From Fomes fomentarius (Eukaryota > Basidiomycota > Agaricomycetes > Polyporales > Polyporaceae): 64,000 bases of DNA. The notes below the pieces were generated by a model. It saw nothing but the letters and a program-made list of their open reading frames with translations. It did not search any database and was not told where the DNA came from. Positions within the stretch are counted from its first letter, which is position 1. Each line of letters starts with the position of its first letter. The stretch lies in the NCBI GenBank assembly GCA_022606135.1, contig JABYQN010000003.1, positions 2,604,001 to 2,668,000 of the forward strand, in the 5' to 3' direction. Below are positions 37,592 through 47,917 of this stretch, one piece after another. The position numbers and the translations under genes are program-made.

Positions 37592-38110
37592 TGCGGATAT
37601 TGCGGTCGTGGAGGTAACAGATAGAGGTGGTGAGGGGGTGGGGGTGGGAGTCGGGGTGAGAGGGGCAGACGAGCGAGAGCGTGCCGGGGCCGGGCGTGGG
37701 CGCAAGCTTACTACCCCGCAATTTCGTAGGCGCACGTTAGCACGGTGTGCCCGGGCCGTAAACACATGCAAGGAAGTTCGACCTTCAAGATGTCCAGACT
37801 CCATTCTCGTCGATCAAAGCCACGACGAAGCAGCGGAACTGGACTGCGACGATATCCTAGCGGCAAAGATGGATTCTGTCCGGTCTATATTCTGTGTCCG
37901 GTATTTGTACTACTTGTAATTGGTTGCTATCAAACGCGCGACCGCGCGACTATACAGCGCAGTGACCACGGTACTAGTACTCAATTACATTGTCTCAAGA
38001 TCACTCAAGCTCAAGAATCATAAGCGCCGAGGAAAAAGTACAATACGACCATCGAGCGAGTCTGCTTCCGCACTCACGAGTCATTTCCCAAAGCTAGTAT
38101 CTCAACACAC
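37592..38110. promoter_or_regulatory. Divergent promoter, TMEM14-like / methyltransferase
   Basis: No gene seen. A G-rich stretch GGGGGTGGGGGTGGGAG-like at about 37630-37655 lies just upstream of the TMEM14-like start. Promoter role inferred from divergent orientation. Confidence 0.4.
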
Positions 38111-39362
38111 ATGACAGAAATATTACCCAAGAAAAATGAGGAATACGGGACAAGGGAGTATTGGTGAGGAACACGGCACGATGCACAAGTCGAACTTGAA
38201 CTTGAATGGCTGATGACCTTTCTGTGCGTGCCGACCAGGGACCAGCGGTATACACAGTACGTGCACCTCCAAGTTGATACCAACATCGAGCTTCTTGCCG
38301 AGTTAACGTGGCACACGAACGGCCGGCAGGGAGTCAGAAGACTCGTCCTTCGACTGGTTCAAGTCATACAGCGACATCGCAGACATCCTGCGCGAGATCG
38401 TCCCAGACAAATCGTCCAAGGTCCTCATGCTCGGATGCGGCAACTCGACTCTGTCGCAAGATGTGCGCACCCCAGGCAATCCGTTTGCTTCACGATCTTC
38501 TATATATATATATATATATATATATAAGTACACTTTACTAACCAGAAAGGATCCCAGATGTACGACGATGGGTACAAGAACATCGTCAACACCGATGTAA
38601 GTAACCTCTAATCTCTAGTACTAGTCATTGTAGAGTACCTAGTTTTCTCCGTATCTTGGCTCACCTAGGCCGTCGCATGCATAGTACTCCTCGGTGCTCA
38701 TCGAGAAAATGCGCCACAAGCACGAAGAATCCGCCCCAGAAATGGAGTGTAGGGTCCTTCCTGAATATGACTGCTTCTCACAATATCGATCTCATGTGAG
38801 GCATATGCCATCCCCAGGGCTCGAGATGGACATCCGCGACCTCAAGTTCGAAGACGGCTCGTTCGATGTTGCGATAGACAAAGGTAACAGCCCCTACGCC
38901 CAGTTTTCCCGATGATGGCTCGATCCTGATGCTGACACGAGACTTGTCGCAGGGACGATGGACGCGATGATGACAGCCAAGGCCGATGTCTGGGCAAGTC
39001 TCGCTCCCTCACCTACTGGCTCTCATGCAGCTCTATTAATAGTGACACCTATAATACCAGGATCCCCCAGAAGACGTCATACAGAATTGCAACCGGGAAG
39101 TGGACGAAGTCCTCCGGTGCGTCTCCACAATCCCGTTTCCGGTTTCCCGACACGGACGCTAGGCCATCCCGATACCTTATAGTGGACTGACTTGGCCCAC
39201 CCACATCTGCACAGGGTCCTTCGCAAAGGCGGCATATTCATCTACCTCACCTTCGGCCAGCCGCATTTCCGGCGCAGGTACCTCGACCGCCCGAACACGA
39301 CGCTCGAGATCCGCAAACTAGGCGAGGCGTTCCACTACTACCTGTACATAGTCCGAACGTGA
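38111..39362 (+). CDS. EEF1AKMT4-like SAM-dependent methyltransferase
   Basis: Nine exons: 38111-38163, 38239-38256, 38330-38462, 38558-38596, 38685-38748, 38818-38883, 38953-38993, 39061-39116 and 39215-39362. N-terminus MTEILPKKNEEYGTREYWDQ followed by SFDWFKSY; motif I VLMLGCGNSTLSQD, post-I NTDYSSVLIEKM, acidic MDIRDLKFEDGSFDVAIDKG and TMDAMM, then LRKGGIFIYLTFGQPHF and the ending FHYYLYIVRT. This order matches human EEF1AKMT4 (the methyltransferase portion formerly annotated with ECE2), which methylates a Lys of elongation factor 1A; the fungal substrate is inferred. The intron after exon 7 begins with GC (GCAAGT), a GC-AG intron. Intron 3 contains a TA repeat. Convergent with the CLC gene, 107 bases between stops. 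Confidence 0.88.
38501..38526. repeat. (TA)n microsatellite in an intron
   Basis: Thirteen TA units inside intron 3 of the methyltransferase gene. Confidence 0.97.
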
Positions 39363-39469
39363 CGTCGACGGAGGAGAAAAACCAAGCCAGTTAACCAGCG
39401 ATAGCGCGGGGATACACTACACTACTCAGATACTCAGATATAGACGAGGGTAGAACGACCGTCGACCTG

Positions 39470-42400
39470 TCAGCGAGCCGCGAGCGCGCCTGCGTGTGAC
39501 GACTGCGCGGTGAGGAGCCACACGATGTCGGTTTTGGTCACCATGCCCACGAGCTTCCCTTCATGCGAGAAGAGGATATGTCGTAGATTCTACATCCCCC
39601 GTCAGCTGTTAGCTAGTTGTTCTTGTTCAAACCAGAGATGTCTGCGGAAGCACGCACCAGCTGCTGGAACATGTTCACCACCAACTCCAGCGGTACGTCC
39701 TTCTTCAGCTGCAGCACCGCCTCCTCCAGCATCCGCGACAGATCTACCATCCCACCATCGCCCTGATCCACCCGACTCGGTGGGAGGAACGTGCACCTGC
39801 GGTCCAGCGAGGGATCCTCGGCCACCAAGCCCTCTACACCATGCGCGATCGCACAAACAACACCACATCAGCTCCAATTCCAATCCCAATCCCAAGACCA
39901 CACAAACGAGAGAGCATCAACGCACCGATACACGCTCTCAACTTATCCCTCATCACGATCCCCAGCAGCATCTCCCCATGGACGACCGGGAAGCCCCTGA
40001 ACGCATGCGTCCTCACGATCTCATCCAGCTCCCCGACCGTCCTCCCCTGCCCGTCGTCGCTGATGACAACGAGATTCACCGCGGGCTTCATCACCTGGGC
40101 GGCGGTCTGGCCCTGGTCGCGGAACTCGCGCGCGGGCAGCCACGGGTACTGGCGCATGGCGATCCACACCGAGTAGATGCCGTCTTTCCCGAACGCGTCT
40201 GCGACCCACTTCGAGACCATGACGGAGATCATGATGGGCAGAACGTGCGAGAGCGCGCCAGTGAGCTGTGGGAAGGGGGGGAGGTCTGGCATTAGCGTGA
40301 GGTATAGGAGTCGAGAATGCCGAAGGGACCCACCTCGAAAATGATCACGACGAGCGAGACTGTCATCGCGAATGCGTAAGTACGCCTCACATGAGGGGAC
40401 ACAGAACATGGAACGTACTCGTCATCCGAGTCACCCCGCCAAGCATGGCGGACGCGCCGACGACAGCGTAAAACCCCGGTGCGATGCACGGCACACTAGG
40501 GTCCGGAGGGCACGACGAGAATATCCACGCAGTCGGGTATGCTCTATACAACCCTTGTCTACAAGTGCAACCCCTAGTGAGGAAGGGAACTCCCACGTGA
40601 CTAGAGCGGAGAGTCCTGCACTTACACGACTAGTCCAACAGCACGTCCCAGGGAGGCGCCGATCGCGATGGTAGGCAGGAAGATACCCGCCGGGATCTGC
40701 AGCAAACATGAGCCACCGGTAGCGCGATAACGCACAACTTGGTCAAAGGGACGCACCATCATGCCGAACGTCCAAGCGGTGAACCCGACCTTGACCAGCG
40801 CCGTCAAGATGAGCAAGAAGACATTCGCCCCAAGCGCTGTCGGACTACAGAGCAAGCGCAATCGAGGAATCAGGGTCAGTCAACGGACGATATGCGCCGA
40901 CGGCTCGCAGGCTGACATACTTGCAGAGTCCATGGTAGTCCGGCTTCGCGGGGTCGCACTCTTGGAATAGGTTCGCCACGAGCTCCAATGCGGGTACTCG
41001 GAGAAACACAACCTATGATGACCAGCAGTCAACATACGCGGCGTGCTCGAAAGTCCATTCAGACACACCAGATAGCTGACTGCTGCAGTTATAGCGGTGA
41101 ATCCGACGACCTCGATGATAGGATAGTCGTGCAGGATGCTGTGTCGCCTGTAGACGGCAGCGGCAGCGTTCAGTTTGATGAGGAGTGAGCCAAGGAGACC
41201 CTGCCGATGCACGTCAGTCTCGATGTTCCACGATCGCACAAGAGCAACGAACCCCTATGACCGAGAGGAACACCCAAGGAATCTACACAAACAAGCATAA
41301 GCTATTTGCACACCGAGTCGTATCAGTCGATGGCATACCAGCTCGAACGCACGCCATACCGACGCATGCTCATTGACCTGGAACATCACCAACTTCGACG
41401 TCCCGAACGGGTCGACATACTGCAACGAAACCGCCGCGATGACAGACGTGACGAACGCGCGCCACATCACGTCGCTGTCCGTCGAAAAGGCATCGAGCTC
41501 CTCCAGCCCGAACAGCACGCCGCCCAGCGGGCTGCCAAACGCGACTGACACACCCGCGGCGGCCGCTGCTGCCAGCAATCTGCGTTTGCGCGCTGGATGG
41601 ATGTGCGTTTAGCGGGATTCGGGATTCGAGAGTTGACGTTCAGGTGGAGAATTGTAATGGGAACGGGGATGCTTACCTTCGTTCTGCCGGTACGGCTTGA
41701 GGAACCGGGTGAGGAGGTACGCCCAACAACACGCAACATGAACGAGCGGGCCTTCTTTGCCTAGTGAGAGGCCAGACGCAACCGCGAGAGCGAGACCAAC
41801 GGCTTTGATGAGGAGTACCCAAGGGCCAAGGAATTCATCCAGGACGTATCCGCTGAGAATCTACAGCAGGTCAAATGAGGACAAAGGGGGCGAAAAGACG
41901 AAAGGTACCAACAGCCTTAATTTCGGGGACTGTATGCGCAGGGACGTCAGCGCGGAAGTACATAGAATCACTAGGACACGTACTTCCTGTGTGGAACGCG
42001 CTGCGATGCAGCCGTCAGTAACAAATTCGAGGTATATGCCTGTACGCGGCTCACTAAGGGGCGTATGTCATGACGAGGACCGCAGCGCTTCCTGCGAACC
42101 CAATCTGTCCATCCGAGGTCATGCATCATGAGTCGCCCCAGCTCAGTTATATTGAATAGGCTCGACAGCTTACTGAGAGGGCGATATAGATAATAGCTTG
42201 CAACAGCGACTGCCCGAATATACTGCTGACGTGCAAGTATTCGCTCCAGCTCTGCCATTCATTGCAGATTTCGCCGGCTGAGATGATCCGTTCACGTTCA
42301 GCGCGTTACAGTGGTGAACTAGTAGATGCACTCACGATCAAGCCCACTACAGCATGCAACTTGGTTGTAGAAGAAGCCGTACGTACAGCGTCCTTCCCGC

Positions 42401-42870
42401 AGGTCGCCCAACCTGCGTGCAGCAGAGTGTACATGGGCGGGATTCACGTCTAGGACAAGACGACAGGGGACGTACCATTTTACCAACACATCTAGCCACG
42501 CACCCAGCACCCCAATCCCAGCTCCAGTCAAGATGATCACCAGCCACATCCCCACCGAGTCAAGCACGAGGGCGAACAGCCCATGCAAGCCCCGCTGCGA
42601 GCGCATGACGCGCTTGCGTTCGCGTTCTGCAGCCTCCTCTCGTAGCCAGTCGATTGTGCTTCCCTCTTCATACGCGACTTGCTTCTCTATTGAGCGTGAG
42701 GAGAGGAGCGGGCCGGTGTCGTTCTCGATGAACTCGTATGCTTCTGCGTCCCGTAGGTCGTCGTCATTGCGTGCAGAGCCCTTATACCATGGTACATGCG
42801 ACTCTGTATTGTTCCTGAAACGCGTCAGACAATGATAATAGATGCAGACATTGGACAGGCCTTACCACAT
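39470..42870 (-). CDS. CLC-type chloride channel/antiporter with CBS domains (Gef1-like)
   Basis: Minus-strand, intron-rich gene from ATG 42870 (exon 1 is five bases) to the stop at 39470. Exons 42814-42476, 42412-42336 and 42277-42174 were checked for frame. Motifs in order: cytosolic EEGSTIDWLREEAAERERKR; CTYGFFYNQVACC; HTGIPEIKAILSG (selectivity region, HTGIP for canonical GSGIP); SLGKEGPLVH (gating Glu); FGSPLGGVLFGLEE; PAGIFLPTIAIGASLGRAVG (GxFxP). The C-terminal part has two CBS-type segments (FRGFPVVHGEMLLGIVMRD and LRHILFSHEGKLVGMVTKTD). Family knowledge: yeast Gef1 moves chloride, probably with proton exchange, in Golgi/endosomes and supports copper loading of Fet3. The presence of the gating Glu is consistent with an exchanger; location here is inferred. 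Confidence 0.93.
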
Positions 42871-44811
42871 GCGTGGTAGTTGCTATCGAGCACTCCGAAT
42901 ATGCAACCTGCACGATCTAGAGTCGTCGTGAGGTCCACAGCAGTTCAGAGCAAGTCCCGGAGTATACACAAGGGGATTATCAGCTTTGAGGGAAGTACAC
43001 AGGATGCAGGAAGGCAAGTTCTGTCTCACAGTGCAAGCAGCAAGTGCAAATCCGGGAATGTCGGACAGAGTTCACAAGCTGGGCAATACCTTGATGTCAA
43101 ACGAACAAACATACATCGGTGCTACCCAACGCACAGTATCGACTGACGCCGTTCGCCCCGATCGTCAGCATTTCTCTCTGCATATGGCGTCCCTACACTC
43201 AGATGGGAGTGTGCACTCGTTCAGACACTATGTAATAAGCTCGAGTAAAGCGATATTAATGTCACTGTCATTCCCAAACGCGGTAATTTATCAGTGCTCT
43301 AGGGTTAGGGTTAAGAGGATGGAGGGACAAAAATGATGGCCTGCCCAGCCCGAGGGCCGAAGCAGGACAGGGAAATATTGAGACGGTGCATGAGCCGAAG
43401 CCCATACAAACCGCAGGATCCCCCTGAGGACATGGTCGCCGTGCTATGAGAGGCCCCCACGGCCCACAGACCCAGGTACAGGAAGGGGCCTGTGCCATCA
43501 AGGTAAGTATGATTTGCTCGGACGTCGAGGACAGGCTTATATCCCCTGGCGACTTGCGCACGGACCAGGTCCACTTCAGGGCGGGCTTGAAGGTACTGAT
43601 AGGCGCAAGGCAGGCTTCAGACGCCGACACTGTGGGAGTGAGATGCTATCTGTGATTATACGGCGTATTTTCGCAAATGATAACCACGGTGACCACGCCC
43701 ACTGCATGAAAACTAAGCAGGCGCACTCTTGGTCGTGCTAGATATATTTTGGATCATGACAACTTCAGCTGGAAGAAGACTTTCTTACTATCGGCGTCAA
43801 CACGGTCACGCATTTCCACACCGGCGCTTGTCGCGACGCGCCTCGCACCTACGGCCTTGCGATTGATAAGTATTATTGCTCGCTCCCATACTTTGCTACC
43901 ACCTAGTCGCTGTCACTGGGCGCAGGAGGTCCAACGTTGATTTCAAACCTTTTGGACTCCGGACCCTCCAGGACCCTCCTCACTCTCCGTTCAGTGGATG
44001 GTGCACTGCGGGCAACTCTACATTTTCTATGAAAGAAAAGGCGTGACCACTAGACACCTATTCATTGCCTTTTCTTCCAATCTCACGAAAAGGAAACCTA
44101 TTCGGTGCCAATTCCACGCATTTTCCGCATTTTGACCACGTGCAGAAGAAAGTTGACCCATGGTCGCGCCTTTTCTGACCCTTTTCTAAGGAAGAAAATG
44201 GGGAATTGCCCGCCGTGGTGGAAACTATGCTTGAGTTCACGCGTTTCAACTTTCTAGAATCAGTTGATCTGTGGCCCATGCACAACCTGATAAACGGACA
44301 AGCAATCTATGCCTCAAATCTCATTCGTCTGTATACCATGGCAAGCCACAACAGTGACGACTGCGACTCTGGATATCCACGTCGTGACCATTGTCATCGC
44401 CGTATGTACTTCTCTAGGTGGTACCTGCCAGATACGCTATCGCTAACAGCATTCATCCGCTTCCTGACTTCTCCCTGCCGTAATTCGTCTTCATATCACT
44501 TGAAAGTTCTAGATACTTGTCCTCCACGACCACAATATGAAGAAAGACGATTCACACAGATCACACTTACGAAGTGTTCTCTTCCCCTGCAGCTCAGAAT
44601 ACAGCCAATGACGCCCGTTTCTCATTTCCCGCCTGCGCTAGCCATGGGACACACGCCTCGCTCATCCGGACATCTGCGCAATTGCAAACCTAGAGTGAGA
44701 CAGTCTCGACACAGCCCGCGCCCGCGACTGTGGGAGTCCTGCGTTTCCTGTCGAGCTCACAGCAGCACCTGAACGATCGTCGATGGTGTGGCCGTCTCTC
44801 CTCTAGGCAGT
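42871..44811. other. Intergenic, no supported gene
   Basis: Nearly 2 kb without a supportable gene. Contains a short TAGGGTTAGGGTTA at about 43301 and a paired block near 44000-44190 with repeated TTTTCT/GGAAGAAA motifs of no known meaning. Confidence 0.45.
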
Positions 44812-45900
44812 ATGCTCTGGTCTATATCAACCTCACCGTCACCCTCCAATCCACCTCTCCCCCGTCCCTCTCGCTTCCGTCTCCCGCGCATCCCCATGTT
44901 TTCCTTCTCCTCGCCCTTCGGCAATGGCTCCCTCGCAGTCTCGCGCCCCAGGATGCCCCATCCCCGCCGTCTCGCGGGGCTCATCCACACGCCCTCGCAG
45001 GTCCTTCCACACCTCTGGCTCTCGGGCCTCTACACCGCCGTCAACGAAGAGCAGCTCGCCGCGCTCGGCGTGACGCACATCGTCTCCGTCCTCGAGCAGA
45101 AGCCGTCCTACCCGCGCTCGCTGCCCAAGCTCAAAACGCTACACGTGCCCCTCCCAGACGTCGATGACGCGGATATTCTACACTACCTCAACAAGACGAC
45201 CGACTTCATCCGACGCGCGCTTGAGGACAAGCGCAACACGGTCCTAGTAAGTACCTCCATCTCTCTCGCTCTTCACACACCATCCCTCCTTTCGCGATCG
45301 CGTCTCGTGTTCTCCCCTGTCCTCCTGTCCTCATTTGACTCAAGCTTCAAACGCGCACGCACGCTGCTTACCTCGCGATTACCCCCTATCCCCGTCCCTG
45401 TCCCCGTCCCTGTCCCTGTCCCTGTCCCTGCCAATCATCACTCATATTCACAACAGGTCCACTGCGCGATGGGCATCTCGCGCTCCGCCACCGTCGTCTG
45501 CGCATACCTCATCGCGACACACGCCCTCTCCCCCGCCCACGCCCTCGACTTCCTCATCTCCAAGCGCGAGATCGTCTGCCCCAACCTCGGCTTCCGCCGC
45601 CAGCTCGACATCTTCGCCGCCCACCTCCGCGGGGAGAGCGGCACGCGCAAGCTCCGCAAACCGCTGCACGCGCGCGCACACACGCCTCCTCCGCCCCTGT
45701 CCATGCCCGCGTCGGTGCGCGTGAGGAGCCACAGTCACAGCCATAGCCATAGTCATAGCCATCCGGTGCCGTACGTCGAGTACCCGCAGGCGGCCCATAT
45801 GGACCGCTCGCGCTCGCTGTGGTCGTCGCGCGAGACACAGGCGCAGACGCGCCCGCACCCGCACCCACCCCCTATCTCGCGGCGCGGCTCATCGAACTGA
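44812..45900 (+). CDS. Dual-specificity protein phosphatase with His-rich tail
   Basis: Exons (start choice)-45246 and 45457-45900. ATGs at 44812 and 44896 are both in frame; the second (MFSFSSPFGNG) may be the true start. Catalytic domain: HLWLSGLYTAVNEEQLAALG, then LHVPLPDVDDADILHYL (general-acid Asp) and the signature HCAMGISRSATVVCAYL (HCx5R). The C-terminus is Pro/Arg-rich with SHSHSHSHSHSHSHP, a possible metal-binding or disordered tail. Family knowledge: atypical dual-specificity phosphatases remove phosphate from Ser/Thr/Tyr of MAP kinases or other substrates; the target is unknown. The 210-base intron is a multiple of three and open in frame, so retention would insert about 70 residues including a Val-Pro run. 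Confidence 0.88.
   Translation: MLWSISTSPSPSNPPLPRPSRFRLPRIPMFSFSSPFGNGSLAVSRPRMPHPRRLAGLIHTPSQVLPHLWLSGLYTAVNEEQLAALGVTHIVSVLEQKPSYPRSLPKLKTLHVPLPDVDDADILHYLNKTTDFIRRALEDKRNTVLVSTSISLALHTPSLLSRSRLVFSPVLLSSFDSSFKRARTLLTSRLPPIPVPVPVPVPVPVPANHHSYSQQVHCAMGISRSATVVCAYLIATHALSPAHALDFLISKREIVCPNLGFRRQLDIFAAHLRGESGTRKLRKPLHARAHTPPPPLSMPASVRVRSHSHSHSHSHSHPVPYVEYPQAAHMDRSRSLWSSRETQAQTRPHPHPPPISRRGSSN
45389..45430. repeat. Hexamer repeat CCCTGT/CCCCGT in phosphatase intron
   Basis: About seven tandem six-base units (CCCGTC/CCTGTC) inside the in-frame intron; translated they give Val-Pro repeats. Confidence 0.9.
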
Positions 45901-47917
45901 GCCTAGGGCCCAGGCCACACGGCTGCCAAGCTGGAACCAGTACTCAGTCCTCAAGCTTAGTCCAAGGCAGAGCTTGTCGTCTCAAAAAGCACTCGGGCGA
46001 TCCAGGGTCCAGTGACGATACCCAGTGCGCTTCGCCCGTCGCGTGACGGGCTCTCGCAGTGCCAGTACTTACGATTCAAGGAAGTGCGAAGCGTGCGGGC
46101 AGCCACACCGTGGCGGTCCGCCTTCATCTCGGGGCCAGTGGGGGAGGAGGGGAGGCCACATGTCGCGCTTCGTCGGGTTCGACGTTCGTTGGGTTACGTA
46201 GTAGGTGCCTCGTGTCTCGTGGTGTTATGATTATTACTATCGCGTGCGGTGCTTCCGTCCACCTCTTTCAGATCTTCCAATGCCGCGGCCTTGAGCTTCC
46301 TCTTTTTTGCTCTCTTCTCTTCTCCCTCTGGGTCTTCATTGTCCGTGGAGCGTGTAGGCTGACCCGTGCATCGTGTAGGGAACTAGAATTAGAACTGGCA
46401 CTGGCATCGTGTCGCGGTGTGCGCATGTGTCCCAGTGCGTGTCCTAGTGCAATTGCGCCAACGTTGCGTCATCGCTCGTCGCTCTCCGTCTTCTGCCTCC
46501 GGAGACCCACATAGAACGGATGCCCGTGCATGATAAGTATCGTTGGGATTTACTTCAGAACCGCCGAAACTCGAAGTGCTTCAAGAAAGTTCCAATTTCG
46601 CTGGTATCACCGCCGTGCGCCTGTAATTATAGCTAACTCCGTAGCATGGGCACGACGAGCCGGTGCATACATTGAGCTGTCGCTCCAGTAAGCCATACCA
46701 TTCATCCCAGACGTTACACGTATATGTAGTCATCCCCAGACGCCGCTTCATCATACGCACAGCTCCTTCTTCTTGAAGTTAGCAGCAGCAGAGTCTGCGT
46801 GCTAATATTAATCCGTCCCGAACGTTCGATTCCCTGGTGTTCATTGATGACGAGGATCTGACTATACTGCTCCCAATCATCCATGGATATACCAGTACGG
46901 TACGTATGCATTGCTCGTGCAGTCAGCACTAGTATCTCTCACCAGCATACGTACTTGCACCAGGCCTAGGCTCGTATGCTGGTGCTTCTCATTCCAATCA
47001 CACACACACACTGGTAAGTAACTACCAGTGCTTCTCCGCATTCACATATCCGCATACACTGGAATCGAACCTCCGCAGTCCTATCTGCATTCCGCATTCG
47101 AGTACCCTCGCAATCGAAGTCGTTCCCTCGGATCGCATCGCACGTATGCAAGTCGGCACTTCCGTGATCTGACCAGTGCGCGCTGAATCCGCCATGCTTC
47201 CCCGCCCATTTCACGCGAAGCATCGATATCGGAAGCTGATAGTAGGACTCGAGCTTCGGATCACAATAGAATATAGATCCATACGTCCGATGAACGAACG
47301 ATATGTGCGAGCGTGCATTAGATTACTTCCGAAAGAAAGCGGGCACCGAGAGCGGCTACAAGCTACAGATACAGCGGGGAGCAACAGACGAGACGAGACG
47401 ATTCTATGTGGTGCGTAAAGCAAGGGCTACGACTTCAACTTCGACTTTCTTTTCGCTTTCGTGACGAGCATGACGAGCATCGTCTCCGAGACATGATCGA
47501 ATGCACAAAACAAAACAAAACAGAGACCGAGACCGAGACCAGGACCGAGACTGCAAAAAGGCGCGGATCGAAAAAAACCACGACCGAATATACCGAGAAA
47601 CGATACCCGAAACCAAGGAGGTTGGCACCGAGCTCGCGGGGAACGCGAAACGTGGACGAGAAAAGGAAGCACAGGCAGGAGAGACGGACAGGAAGAACCG
47701 AATGCGAACTTCGAAGGGAGAACCGCAGCGCGGGGTGGCCAAATGGCCAGAACACCCGGCGACATGCATGAACGTGAGCGCATCAACGCACGAACGGACG
47801 AATGCAAGACATCGAAGCGAGGCCAAGCGGCCTTATCGCGAAGGTCGGAGCACCGAAACCGAGAACGAGAAACTGGCTGGTCAAGCTTCGAGGGGGAGAA
47901 CCCTCGCGACAGGCCTC
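45901..47917. other. Intergenic, no supported gene
   Basis: Two kilobases between the phosphatase and carboxypeptidase stops. Long open frames at 47400-47900 on both strands come from low-complexity GAGACC-like repeats (47521-47551) and show no domain. Confidence 0.45.

Noticed and set aside
43299..43316. Telomere-like TAGGGTTAGGGTTA
   Set aside because: Only about two and a half TTAGGG units, inside ordinary intergenic DNA; too short to call an internal telomere.
47045..47075. Minus-strand GGTTCGATTCC resembling a tRNA T-arm
   Set aside because: The stem fails at the third pair and no cloverleaf could be built.
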